From NCBI GenBank assembly GCA_020091685.1, contig CM034610.1, positions 26,138,094-26,202,093 of the forward strand: a stretch of DNA of 64,000 nt, in the 5' to 3' direction. Both the position numbers and the translations under genes were made by a program. Positions within the stretch are counted from its first letter, which is position 1. Each line of letters starts with the position of its first letter. Below the pieces are notes generated by a model. That model did no database searches, was not told where the DNA came from, and worked only from the letters and a program-made list of their open reading frames with translations. The stretch comes from Lutjanus erythropterus. Taxonomy: Eukaryota; Chordata; Actinopteri; Lutjaniformes; Lutjanidae. This document shows positions 1 through 12,868 of the stretch, piece by piece.

Positions 1-375
1 AGAAAAATAAGTTTCTAAGTATTTTGAGATACTGGGTCATTATTTTGGTAAAGTTTTTGTTTTATTTTGGGATTATTTTAATATCATTATTTAAAGAAAA
101 GTAACACATTCTGACAAAGTGTCTCATAATTTTGAGATACCAAACCATCAAAGTTTTTCATTATTTTTTCTTTATTTTGAGAAATTTTCTTGTTATTTTA
201 AAATATTAAGTAATTATTAAGTGATTATTTAGAGAAAAGTCACACATTATGACGTTTGTTGTTATTTTGAGATCCTAAATCATTACTTTGGGAAAGTTCT
301 TTTTTTATTTTGGGATTATTTTAAGATGTTAAGTCTTATTTTGAAAAAGCTTTGAATTATTTTAAGATTATTTTA
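1..375. repeat. Degenerate AT-rich tandem repeat array
   Basis: Phrases such as 'attttgagatac', 'tcattattttgg' and 'gggattattttaa' recur at roughly 110-130 bp spacing, with interposed 'agaaaagt(a/c)acacatt'. This reads as three diverged copies of one satellite-like unit that probably continues left of the window. It lies in an intron, or upstream of the first visible exon, of the guanylate cyclase gene. No coding signal was seen from 1 to 596. Confidence 0.6.
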
Positions 376-596
376 TCTCAGTATAGTTATCAGTTACGGA
401 TAATAAAAAAAGACAATCAGATTACAGTTACATTTAATAAAAATGTGTATTATTAGTTTTTGGTCATTAATTTGCACATAACAAAGGAAACAGTTGGAAT
501 AACTAATTGACTGAACAACAAATATAAACATTAAATCAACGAGGTGTCTTTCCATAAAACTTCTGGACAGATGTTTTCCTCCATTAAACCCAACAG

Positions 597-3500
597 GTCA
601 CCGGTCTCATCGCGTCCACGTGGAACATCCCCATGTTTGGCTTCGTGGGACAGTCCTCTAAAATGGACAACGGCGACATCTACGACTCCTACATCAAAAT
701 CGTGCCGCCGCTGAAAAGGAGCGCAGAGGTCCTGGTGAAGACGTTGGAGTTCTTCGGCTGGAGCCACGTGGCGATGATCGGAGGCGGACTCGAGTCGAAC
801 ACCTGGGACAAAGTCGACGCTTTGTGGAAAACCGTCGAGAATCCGCTGAGGGCTAAATTCAAACTGGTCGCCACGGCGAAGTTTGACACCAGCAATCCTC
901 AGCTAGTTTATCGAAATGTTAAGTACATCGCAACAGTCGCCAGAGGTAAAGAAAGTCCTTTTTTTGTCTCTTTAAACCACATATAACCTTGATTTCTTTA
1001 CTGTTTTTATGTTTGTCCTCCAGTGATCGTGGTGCTCACAAACCAGGAGGACTCGATGTCTCTGCTCCTGGAGGCCGAGCGACAGGGTCTGATGAACGGC
1101 AACTATGTCTTCTTCCTGGTGCAGCATTTTGAGGTCAGTGGCAGCGTGGTGAGTAAAAACTTTAACACATATTAACAATTAAACACTATTAAGTTAACCT
1201 CTGCCATTATGTAAAATCCAAACTCTGGATAAAGTTTGGAAAAATATCGGAAAGCAAAACATTCGGCAGTTTGATGAAAACCAAAAGAACAGTGAAGTTG
1301 TCAGGTTTGCAGGCATGCAGTTTACAGAGAAAGACCTATAGTTTGTGCGTCAAACTTTTCTCAAGTGCTGTGTGCTTAAGTGAAAAAAACACAATTTGAC
1401 AGACAAAAGTCTCCACAGGGATTTAATAAAAAGATGAAATACTTTGGGCCTCATGCATCAGAACATCCGCAGATAAAAGGCACAATAACCTTTAAGTTTT
1501 TGTGGGAATGTTCAACAAAGGTGGTGGTCAGTGACACAAAGACTCGCCTGCCTTTGAGTTCAAGAGGCAGGGAAACAACTGTTGTGAACCACTGATTTCA
1601 GACACAGGCTGACAAAAGCAGGCTCCTCATATCTGGTCCGTGACACTTGATTTTGTCGGCTGAAATGAGCTGTCGCCGGCAGATTTTGTGAGCTGTGACC
1701 GGCGAGCTAATTGAGCTAACGTTTGTGCAATGAGTTGGTTGAAAACGCCATCTCCAGCTGACTTTGTAATGTTTCCAGCTGACTGTTTGTTTTTTTTCCA
1801 AAAAGGGGTCGTGCCTGAGGCTAAAGAGAGCAGGATCCCAGGCAAAATGGTCAAACGGTCAAACTTAACACTTCTTTTCTTTTTTTCCTGAGCAGGACAA
1901 CATGTGGAAATATACCCTGAACAACAGGATTAACCAAGAAGCCATAAGAGCTTTCGACATGGCCTTTATCATCGGCCAGAAATCCTACGACAGCTACGAG
2001 TATTATGACTTCTTTGAGCAAGTTTTTGAGAGACTAAAAGGACACCCGTTCAGGAGCAACCTGACATCTGAGAGGGAGGTCAGCACCCATTATAAGAACT
2101 AAAAATCACATGTGAAAACTTAAAAGTAAAATCACTTATCATTTTATGTCTTTTTTTCTCCTTTAGGTTAGCCCTTACTCAGCCCACCTGCACGACGCAG
2201 TGCTTCTTTATGCTCTGGGACTGAAGGAAGTCCTCAAAGATGGAAAAGACCCTCATGACGGACGACAGCTGCTACGGAGGCTAAAAAATAAAAACGACAT
2301 TCGATTTCATGGTTTGTAGCTGCTTTGATAAATGTAGTGTAGGGACTGATCTGTACTGCAGTGGAAAGCATGCAAAGTACTCAGAAACCTTTAACACTAA
2401 ACATGCGGCGCTTTTTTGTTATTAATTAGTGCGTTTATAAGGATTTTAATTACAGAATGTTCAGAAGTAGCTTGTGGTTTGGTATTGTGGTTAGCGGTCT
2501 AAGGTTCGCAATTATGTTGCGCAGCTAACGTTAGCAGTTGTTCAGTGTAGCTAATATTAGTGATTATTCTCCAAAGCTAATGTTAGCAGTTGTTCTGTGT
2601 GTTGTTGTTTTGTGTAGCTAATGTTAGCGGTCTACTGTTAGCGGTTGTTCTCTGTAGCTAACACTAACAGTTGGCATGTGTAGCTAATATTAGTGGTTGT
2701 TTGTGTAGCTGCTAGCTGTCTAACATTAGCAGTTGTTGTCTGTAGCGAATGTTAGTGGTTTAATGTAAGCGGTTGTTCTGTTTAGCTAATGTTTGCAGTT
2801 GGTCTGACCTGTAAATGTTTATTCAAATTAGATGTTGCATGCTTTATTAATCCCCATTTTTACTAAATATAACTGTGATTAGATTGTCTTTTTTCTGATG
2901 GAATATATTTACCTTTTTTGCACCCTAATTAAAAAATCCCATTACATGTAATCCATTAATTCCCACCTGGGCCAACATTGGTATATAAATTTTAAATTTT
3001 ACAAAATATGAATAAAATATTTCTTAACACTCATTAAGTTATCTGAGCTGTGTAAGAACTATGTATGTGTTGGCGAGCACATCGAATCAGAGGCAGTTTG
3101 ATGCAGGTGTGCTGATCACTGCAGGTGCGTCTGGACTGGTCCACTTTGACGAAGAGGGGGAGAGGAACCTGGACTACTCCATTTATGACCTGCAGCACGC
3201 AGAAGACACCACCAAGTTTGTCCCCATCCTGCATTTTGACAGTCACACCAAAAGTATCCGGTAACAAAGCGCTTTTATACAATCAATCATGATAAACACA
3301 TTTTTTTTTTTTACGAATTAACAACCAAAAAATGTCGTTTCAGTCCAACGCCTTCGTTTTCTTCTGTGGTCTGGCCGAAAGGAAGACCCCCCTCTGATAA
3401 ACCAGAATGTGGTTTCAACAACGAACTCTGTGAATGGCTGCTTAATGGTAAAACAACACTTACAAGTAAAAAATAAATTCAAAAAATGGCCACTCTGCAA

Positions 3501-6500
3501 CCAGTACAAGGGTGTTTCTTCAACTATGGACACTTTTAAGTCCCAGCAGTGATTTTAGATTCATGTTAAAATTTCTCATATGTTGCCATCTGCCCTTAAG
3601 ATCAAGAAAGAAAGAGGTTTATTGTACTGTTGAATTCATGAATATTAGATGCTCAGAGTCAAAGCTAACATAGCAGACCTTGCTAGCTGCTATTTATCTG
3701 CAAAATTAGCAAAAATGTCATTTCTGCAGCAGCTTTAGGTGACAATTTCAGGACAAACAAATGGTAATGTCAGTATTCTTCAACCTGGAGCCTAATTTTC
3801 TAAGTGACTGATGGGAACAACAAGTTTTGAATATTGATCCCATATTGAGCGAGACTGCAATGGAATCCAGCCAATGTTAACAGCAGCTTATTGTTAAAGA
3901 TTACATTATTAACATTTACCATTAAGATTGTGTCCTTAACAGCTTTATTTTAGCTACAAACATGATTTTTTTATTTGCAAACATTATTTTAGCATTTAAG
4001 TAGACATGATTTGCAGGTTAGAATTCCAGTATCTGTCACTAAAAGCAACATATTTTCATGAAACGTATCAACATCTAACATTATTTGTCTAAATTGAGCA
4101 GAGAAAATCAGGAAATTCTCTTTTTTTTATTTTTTCAGTATTTACAATGATGCACAACGTTTGAAAAGATTACATTTAAAGAATAAATGGTGAAAACTGA
4201 AAAAAATAAACATACTCCAGATTAAAATCAATGCATTTTGAGTACCTATTTATGTTTATGTATTACAGACTCTGATGCTTAAAATTTAAATTTGCAGTAG
4301 CTGAGTTTTACTAATTTTGGAGATTTAAAAATGCACCCACATGCACCAGTTATCTCAGTTTTTAAGTCCAGTCTAACCACCTTCTTAATTTCTTGTGCAG
4401 ACATCGCCCTGCTGGCTCTACTGGTGACCTTCCCTGTCATCGGCGTGCTGGCGGTTTTGTTCATCTGGGTCCTCATTCTGCAGAAGTTACGACTGCAGAC
4501 AAGGCTCGACGACTCCTGCTGGTGGCTCATCAACTACAGCGACATCACCATCATCAGGGAGTCCTCGGTATGAGCTCTACGACGCGCGAAGAATTTAAAA
4601 AGCGTGCGTTTGCTTGCCTGGTTTTGCGCTGCTCACCGGTTTTCTCGGTGTGTGTGTGTGTTTTTGTTTTCTCTTCCAGGGAGTTCAGGCGTTATCTCTG
4701 AGCACCACGGGGAGTCACAGTGGGAGCAGGAGCAGCGGCTCTCAGTCCAATTTCTCCACCAACAGCTACGGCCTGAGGGACAAGGCAGGGAAAGAGCACG
4801 TCTACACCACCATCGGTCTCTTCCAGGTACCAGATTTATTCACTTAAAAGTGAGCCCATAAAACTTTTCCTGAACAGAGGCCACAAGTTGATTATGTGAT
4901 TATGTTTTTATGATGTTTGTATACCTGAGCTACAACTAAATCACCCCTGGTGGGATAATAAAGTTTGTCTTGATAAGTGGAAATTACAGATTAATGATGA
5001 AAGCAGAGTCTTATAGGCCTTTTCCCCAACAGGAACTTAATGACCCGTGACTTTTAGGAGAGAACATTAAAAGTATATTCCAGATTATTTGAACTGGGCG
5101 CTTACCCATAGCATGTTACCTATAGTAAATGGCAGTCGACACGCCCCCAGTCTGGAGAAGCAGGCGGAGAACCGGCGAGGTTAACAGCTGGTACACGCTC
5201 CACGCTCGGGCAGTGTGAGTGTGCGTGGCGTTAACCTGCTGGTTTTCATTTCGGCGCCCATATTAACAGGTTAAGCTTTACGAGTTTTTTCTCTCTACGC
5301 TTTATAGAGTCGTCAGTCCAGATGTCAGTTAAACATCTGGTCTCCTCCTGTCATCATATGCTCCCGCAGCTCATTTCATTTTTGTGCATTTGTTTTTAAA
5401 TCCAATTTCAAACAGAATCTACTCCTCTTTATAAACATATCATATATAATTATGTCATACAGAGTGATGCATGATGTTCCACTCATATCTATACTTATTA
5501 ACAATAATTCACAACAAACGTTTTACACAACAGCAAACTTGAATGCCAATATACTGTTGAAATTTCCAAATGGGAACTCGAAATTCCGACTTTCCAGTGC
5601 AACTTGAAGTGCATCTCCAGGTTAGGTGTTATGTTCCTGTAGAGGAAAAGGTCAAATAAAGTCAGCAAACTGATTCAGTCGTGTCAAAGTCACTGCAAAA
5701 TCCAGCTAAAGGTTGCTAACATCAGCTAATATTTGATCACTGAGCTCCTGGTCAGACCAGGCAAAGTGAGGCTGCAGCAGCAAAACCCCGGAGTGTACTG
5801 CATCAAGCAAGTGTGCATTTTATTGTTTATGAATGTGAGATTTCATGTCATTCATGCGGAAGATAGTTTTTTTCTTCTTCCAAACATTACAGGCTTACTT
5901 TAAGACATTTAACGTACATTTTGAAATTTTATTTTCTTCACGAGGGACGATCAGGGGTCTGCAACCTGTGGCTCCAGAGCCGGTTTTATTTGAAATGAAT
6001 AATTGCTTTTCTCTCATTGTATTTTTTTTAAATTCCATACAGGGAAATCAGGTGGCCATCAAGTACATGAAGAACAACGTTAACATTAATTTCCAGAAAC
6101 GTTCAATAATCACAGAGTTAAATCTGGTAAAGTTCCTCATGTATTTCTAGAATAAAACATACTTTGTTTTGGTTTCACTGTTTCTTGCATTTATTCTGAT
6201 TAATACAACAGAAGTAACATAAATATCATTCTATATGTTAGTGAATGATTGCAGTGTTTTCTTTTTGTCGCTCCTGATTTGATCTATTGTGTGCCTAACC
6301 ATCGTAAACTCTTTAAGACAGATGAAAGAGATGAAACATGAGAACTTGGTGCAGTTCTTTGGTGTTTGCATCGAGCCGCCGAACGTCTGTTTGGTAACTC
6401 AGTACTGCAGGAAAGGCAGCCTGAAGGTCAGTGTCTCCATCTGTCACACTGTTAACACTTCATACTGTAAATCATCACTGTAAAACTCACTCTTTAATGC

Positions 6501-9500
6501 TTGTTTGCACTTCAGTTATGTTTTTTTTTTTCAACCCAATTTGGGTCAAACTACCCGTACGGCGTAGAGAACCACCTGAAACAAGGGCTCTTTATTTTCA
6601 TTTTCCAGGCGCCATAATTCCTTGGTAAATAGGTGGTAATTACCAAGTAATATGTTTCTTAGAGGGTACCCACAAGTACTGTCTTCATGAAGTAGCTGGT
6701 TATTACAAACCAACATATTTGAAATTTCTGAGAAATTACCAACAATTTACCCCCATATTTAATGGAGAGTATGTGGTAATTTGCAAATGTCACTTTCAGG
6801 CATACTAACCATGAAGTTTGGTTGTAATTTATGGGTAATTTCTAAGTAATTTCAAATATATTACGTGGTAATTAAAACGAAAAAAACGGAAAAGTTGCAA
6901 AAACTCAACATTTCAAGGCAATGAACTGCAACAGCTGACTTAAATTGTTTTTTTAAAGTTTTGAAAAAGTTTGTAAAAATTTTTACTTTTCTCTTCTAGA
7001 TAATTTGAATTTTAGAAACTGAAAACACTGTCTTTGATGTTGTTAATTTCTCCTTCAGGATGTTCTGAGGTCTTCAGACGTCGAGCTGGACGGGATGTTT
7101 AAGCTGTCGTTTGCTTATGACATCGTCAACGTGAGTCATTTTTTTATGCAGCATGTTTGAGTTATCCTTATTTAGTGGTGGAACAGAGACATTAAATATA
7201 ACCAATGTTTCACCCATGTACCCAAAGCCAATAACAAAATAAATAAATAAATAAATGAATAAAAAAAAAAAAAAAATCATCAATTGACAGGAATTCCCAG
7301 AAGAAACAGAGACAACATGACCTCAGAGATGTCAATGGTAGCTACAACACAGCCCTTAAATTTGGAGATTGAATCTTAATGTTGACTCCATCTTTTAAAC
7401 AAAAACACAACAACTAGATCCACAAAATAAAACTAAAAAATTGGTGTCTGACTGTTAAAACGCAAATTGCCGTTAAAGGCGACGGCCAGTTCATGGTTTG
7501 ATCCTGTTCATTTGTGTTTCAGGGGATGGAGTTCATTCACAAAAGTAACCTGAAGTTTCATGGGAACCTGAGGCCCAGCACGTGTCTGGTGGACAGTCGA
7601 CTCCAGATAAAACTCTCTGGTTTCGGACTGTGGGAGTTTAAACACGGGACCAAAAACAAGATGATCCCGCTGGACAACAATAATTATGACGGTCAGTCGA
7701 TGCACAGGAGTGACGAATGTGAGGTGATCTGAACCGTTTCGTAGTTACCGTGTGTTTGGCTCGCTGTGTCGTAGAGATGTACTGGACGGCTCCGGAGCTT
7801 CTGAGACAAGTCGATCTCCCGGTCAGGGGAACGCCCAAAGGTGACGTCTTCAGCTTCGCCATCATCATGTGGGAGCTCATGTACAGGTCTTGCCCGTACC
7901 ATGACATCAACCTGGAACCCAAAGGTTAGCACGATACACACATTAATTTTCTTTAGCAGAAGGATGGAAATACTGCAACATACTGAACAACAGGAAGTAG
8001 ACAGAAATTAATCTTCAATCTATCAGACTGACTGACTGCAAATGAAACTCTTACAAACAAAGAGAGAGGACACATGAATCACACACTAATTTTGTTTGGA
8101 TATGAAATAAAGCCAGCTGGGATAATGCGATGGATCGTTGTCCTCCTCAAGCGTTAGTTAGCCGGATATGCTAACGTTCGCAGCAGACAAAGACAAAGTT
8201 TAATGATTCCCCACGTGTCCTCTTGCATTTGACATTTTTGAAAGACTACAAATAATTGCCACTGTCTGGACTCATGAAACGCTGAGTATCGCCCCTCTCT
8301 GAGCCCCCTGCACACTGCTTCGACATGTAGAGAAATGCAGAGCTTGACAGGCCTGCAGCATACCATCAGCCCACCTCTGACAGCAACTGTCCAATCATAG
8401 CTTAGCAACTGTAACTAGAGCTGACAAGCTTTCCACTTCTCTACATGTTTGACGGTGTGCAGGAGGCTCTGGGAGGAGCGATACTCAGCGTTTCGTGAGT
8501 CTGGATGGTGGCGCCTTTTTTGTAGTCTCTCAAAAACATGAAACACAAGAGCACACACGTGGTGAATGGATTCACCTCTGTCTGCATCTGCTCTAACATA
8601 GGCTGCGAACGTTAGCATGTCAGGCTAACTAACAGTAGCTTACTAGCATGCTGATGCTTGTATTGGACAAATTTAAAATTTGGCTTGATGGTGGCACTAG
8701 AGGAAAACTCGGATGATCACTTAAGTCAGAGGGATTCAATGTTTAGGGGCCATAAATGAACGTTAGGACAAAATTTCATGGCTATCCGTTTCAGTTTGGA
8801 CAGATGTGATGGACAGGCCTACACACTGTTTGCAAGGCTAAAAAGATCTCAAAACAAAAATCCCCAAATTCCAACACTACGATGACTCAGTTCGGTTCAA
8901 ATGGGGCGTATTGGCATGGGAAACAGATGCCAAAACAAGCAACAAAATTAAAAAGGTTCCTGCTTCTTGCCACATCTTTTTTCCAGAGATCATCATGCAG
9001 CTGCGGACGCCTTTCCAAGGGGAACCCCTCCGACCGATGCTGTGCGAGCAGCTGTGTGATGAGCACATCAACTCACTACTGAGGGCCTGCTGGAGTGAAA
9101 ACCCCGACCACCGACCGCCATTTGGCTCTATAAGGAGACGGCTAAGGGAGACCAGCCCAGACAGGTCAGACCTCTGACAGACATACTGTAAATAAAATGC
9201 TCCATAATACTGTGAGAAAATAAATTGTTCTCCCTGTCTCTCATTTGGGCCCTCAGATGCAGTTTGTAATATGGTCACAAATTTTTACTAATAAGAGAAT
9301 GTAAATGAGAATTAAACAGATTGTTGTCATAAATTAGAAAGCATTCAGCGATCGAATGTCTTTGCCAGGGCTGTAAAATCCTTTAAATCTGTGATCTGCT
9401 TTAAAATAAAATACTGGTAGTGAAAATATCAATGTTAAGTTGCACCAAATATGATCACTGATTAAGTTGCGACCAAGTTTCACTGAAATCTGTGATCTGA

Positions 9501-12500
9501 ATCTGAATATCCTGCTAACTAACTTCCAAACCAGTCTGTAAACGCAACACTCCTGAACCGGGGGGTGATCATGATGATTCTCTGTACTGTAGTCATGCAA
9601 ATATACTGGATAATATGGTGGAAAAGTTGGAGAAATATGCAAATCACTTGGAAGAGGTGGTGGAGGAGAGGACCAATCAGCTCACAGCAGAGAAGACCCG
9701 TGCAGACAAGCTTCTCTCCAGCATGTTACCAAGGTACCAGATGTAAACGGCATCAAAATGATCAATATTGTGCTTTTTCTTTATGCTGTGTCAATCATGA
9801 AAAAAGACCTGAAGTCTAGCAATTCATGGCAGCCCATTCAAATCATGGTGCCATCGGTTGAATGGGTTTCCATGATGACACCTCTCACCTCGCCAGTGCT
9901 GTCGCCTCTTTTGATGCAGGTACATCGCGGATCAGCTGATGGCGGGGAAATCCGTGGAGCCGCAAAGCTACGACACGGTGACCATCTTCTTCTCTGACAT
10001 CGTGGGCTTCACCTCCATGTGCTCCGTCAGCTCCGCGATGGAGGTGGTGACGTTCCTCAACGACCTCTACAGCCTCTTTGATGACATCATCAAGATGTAC
10101 GATGTCTACAAAGTAAGTCACACAAACCGCTTTTATTTCTCAAAAAATATTCAGGCAAGAAGATTTTGATGAAATACACTGCTGAGAGTTGGATGAGAAG
10201 ATTGATAGCACTCTCATGTTAGCTTACCACAATAACTGGAAAAAGTGAGAAACCTGGCCTAGCCTGCCAGTCTCCAAAGGTAACAAAATCTGTAAAGAAA
10301 GATAAGAAAAGGTCAGAAAATCTGCCTCTCAAAACTCTGAAAGTTCACTAATTATCACTTGTAATTATCACACAAAACAAGCGCTCCCTCCTCCCTCTCC
10401 TGCCTCTCCTCTTCATTTCCTCAAACCAGACAGCGAAAGAATTGATGTCACTCCACCAAACGTGGAAAAAGTTTATGTTTTATAAGAAAGATGAGAAACA
10501 CAGCTGCAAAGCATTTATGCAAAATATGTCTGACAGCAGAGTAGAAAGCCACGGGTCTCCTGACCCACAGAGACGTCATGTCTCTGTGACAGCAGGTAAC
10601 AGGTAGCATCACTGTTCCTCCACACCCCACTTCCTCTACACGGTCAAATTCAATCAAAACCACAGAACTCTTCATATTAAACAGAGCAGCAGATCATCTC
10701 ACTGCAAAAATGCATTTTAAACAGTTTTAAAGTTTGTTCACAGATTCTCTTTTCTTTTGGAATAATTCACGTATAAAACCTTTTTGATTTATACCACCAT
10801 ATTTTGGTGGATTAAGTCCAGGACTGAATTTCGCTGCTGTCCTCCTCTAAGCTGTACTGAGATCTGCATCCTTACTGGCTGTAGCTTCATATTTACCCCA
10901 CAGACATGACAATGGCGTTGATCTTATCTAACTATTGTCAAGAAAGCGAACAAGCATATTTCCCAAAACGTAGAACTAATATTTTAAAGTTAAGATATTT
11001 TTCATTTAATCATATATTGCATCGTTTTTTTAATTACATTGTGCTGTTTTGTATAAAAAAGGTTCCCACTCTGACTGTAAAAATTGTCAGTAAAACTTTC
11101 ATCTTGGCTTCTTTGACAAGGTGGAAACAATCGGTGATGCGTATATGGTGGCCAGCGGTCTACCCATCAGTAACGGTAATAAGCACGCTCTGGAGATATC
11201 TACGATGGCTCTGCATTTCCTGAGCGCCATCAAGGTCTTCAGAATCCGTCACATGCCCACTGAGAGTCTCGCGATTCGCATTGGGATACACTCAGGTAAG
11301 ACACAGAACAACTACAAGTCAACTAAACAGATTCAGAACTTTTAAAAACTTGCTTAACCTGTGGCTCTTCAGACGCTCTAAGGTGGCTCCCCGTGGCTGT
11401 GCCAAAAAATTATACGGTGATGAATAACAGGTTTTTTTTTGACATTTTAATTTTCAGTTATCGTTGTCGTAGGTCTGCACTGTAATAAGGAAAAAGTTGA
11501 GAAAACTCAAACTTTTCTTCTTTAGATACACTTAAATCTTTGAGTTTTACAAACTCAAAAAAGTTGTATTTAAAAGTGAAAAGTGAAGTAAATGATGGTT
11601 AAAATATTAATATTTTCACTTTTAATTTTCAGGTATCAATATAATGACAAACCAGTTTCACAGCTCAATGTGGCCACTGTTTGAAATACATTATTTTGAA
11701 TTTCTAAAACTCAAAGACTCAAGTTTATCTAAAGAAGAAAATTATCTCAACTAAAGATTATAGGTTGGCAAAACTTTTTAAGTTTATTTCAAAGCTCAAG
11801 AGTTTACGTTGGGCTCCAAACTCAAAGATGTACTGCAGTACGTTTTCTTGATATGTTGAGTTGTCTCAACTATTTTTTTATAGTCTAAACTGATTCTTAT
11901 GCCGGACATCTGGTTCCCTTTAAGGCCACAGGTCACAAGTTTATGGTTCTGCAGGCTTGTCATGCAGACTTAATGATGCACAAAAACATGAAATAAGTGA
12001 CATTTGACAAGTTTGAACGCATGTATACAAACAGTATGTTCTGGGTTTTGCAGGTCCGGTGGTTGCTGGAGTGGTGGGCACCACAATGCCTCGCTACTGC
12101 CTCTTTGGCGACACGGTGAACATGGCGTCTCGCATGGAAAGCAACAGCTTACGTGAGTGAGCTGAAGTAAAATCTTAGCAAGCGCTTTTCATTAAAGACG
12201 ATCAGTATCACAGTTTTATTGTTTGAACTTTCTGGATTCAATTTAGGTAACATACATGAAGTGTTTTGTCAGTGCAGAGGACGTCATTAGTTTTAGGACA
12301 CCTTGAAATTGTTTGGTACTCTCTCTTCTGTATATTTAAATTAGCCTTGAAGATTCACATATCTCAGTGCACAGCTGACATTCTTGTTCTGGCTGGATCG
12401 TTTGAGCTGGAGGAAAGAGGGGAAATCGAAATGAAGGTGACATTTGTTTACCCCCCTATATGATGAACAACGTACAGTATGTTTTTGACAAGTTTTTGAC

Positions 12501-12868
12501 CTGTGTGTGTGTGTGTGTGTGTGTGTCCATGGCAGGGCAAAGGGTGTCATAAGACCTACTGGCTGCTGAGCAAACATGGATTTAATCCTCCTATTATTAC
12601 TCACAGCTCTCCACCAGCTGACAGTCTCAGAATACAAACAGAGGTACAGGTAACACACACTTTTTTTTCTTAAAAAAATCAAGGACTCTATGTCCAACCG
12701 CAGTCAGTATACGACGTATTCTTTGTAAAGCTGTGTTCTAATTTGATCTGTTTTGTGATATCTCTGCTCAAGAAACTGGGAATGGCCAGAGTTGCTGAGA
12801 AAAAGGCCCATAAAATCCTGAACAAAGCTCACATGACAGATGCCATGATGACTGCAGTGCACATTTAA
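597..12868 (+). CDS. gucy2g: Receptor guanylate cyclase, GC-G type (5' end outside window)
   Basis: Membrane receptor that makes cGMP from GTP. Exons: 597-945, 1024-1148, 1896-2078, 2167-2311, 3125-3260, 3344-3447, 4401-4567, 4680-4826, 6043-6126, 6322-6426, 7059-7130, 7523-7691, 7775-7924, 8987-9164, 9593-9733, 9920-10112, 11121-11295, 12054-12152, 12345-12436, 12536-12649, 12773-12868. All junctions are GT/AG and in phase, giving 1007 visible residues. Order: ligand-binding-like ectodomain (1-347, with [10 protein letters not shown]); one membrane helix (~349-373); kinase-homology domain keeping the VAIK lysine (459) but with HGNLRPS in place of HRD, so a pseudokinase; a helical linker (~706-750, [12 protein letters not shown]); and the cyclase domain. 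Metal-binding aspartates are D778 (FFSDIVGFT) and D822 (GDAY). Guanine-selecting E818 and C890, plus N897 and R901, are intact, so it should be active. About 100 N-terminal residues are missing if the length is typical. The GC-G assignment rests on sequence resemblance and on tectb next door; another receptor-cyclase paralogue is possible. Confidence 0.85.
2518..2806. repeat. GTTAGC-rich minisatellite in gucy2g intron
   Basis: About ten imperfect copies of a 25-30 bp unit resembling 'tgtagctaatgttagcagtt' plus 'gttctg'. They run head to tail in the intron between the exons at 2167-2311 and 3125-3260. Some copies differ by short indels. The unit is not coding. Confidence 0.75.
6609..6875. mobile_element. 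MITE copy A of the 'ccataatt..ggtaaatagg' family
   Basis: Starts with 'ccataattccttggtaaata', followed by 'ggtggtaattaccaag', and carries many 'gtaatt' blocks. It is clearly related to the element at 19535-19855 read in the opposite direction. Lies in a gucy2g intron. The right boundary is approximate; no ORF is present, so it is non-autonomous. Confidence 0.6.
8153..8633. mobile_element. Fold-back MITE with ~200 bp arms
   Basis: The left end 'gttagttagcc' is the exact reverse complement of the right end 'ggctaactaac'. Similarity continues inward through 'gctaacgttcgcagc' / 'gctgcgaacgttagc', 'cacgtgt' / 'acacgtg', 'aaacgctgagtatcg' / 'cgatactcagcgttt' and 'ctacatgt' / 'acatgtag', with indels between arms. 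The element is about 481 bp, has no ORF, and sits in a gucy2g intron. Confidence 0.8.
11475..11890. repeat. Self-complementary 'aactcaa' repeat element
   Basis: The block opens with 'gcactgtaataaggaaaaag' and contains repeated 'aactcaaa' and 'ttgagtt' blocks in both orientations, ending near 'ttgagttgtctcaact'. This is the pattern of a non-autonomous palindromic DNA element. It fills much of the gucy2g intron between exons 11121-11295 and 12054-12152. Boundaries are approximate. Confidence 0.45.
12502..12526. repeat. (TG)n microsatellite
   Basis: About twelve TG dinucleotides immediately upstream of the acceptor of the penultimate gucy2g exon (12536). Length variation here would fall within the pyrimidine-tract region of that acceptor. 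Confidence 0.9.

Noticed and set aside
3061-3124. Upstream part of the ORF at 3061-3264 as extra gucy2g coding sequence
   Set aside because: The phase and the 'actgcag|gt' acceptor put the exon start at 3125; the preceding residues do not match receptor cyclases.
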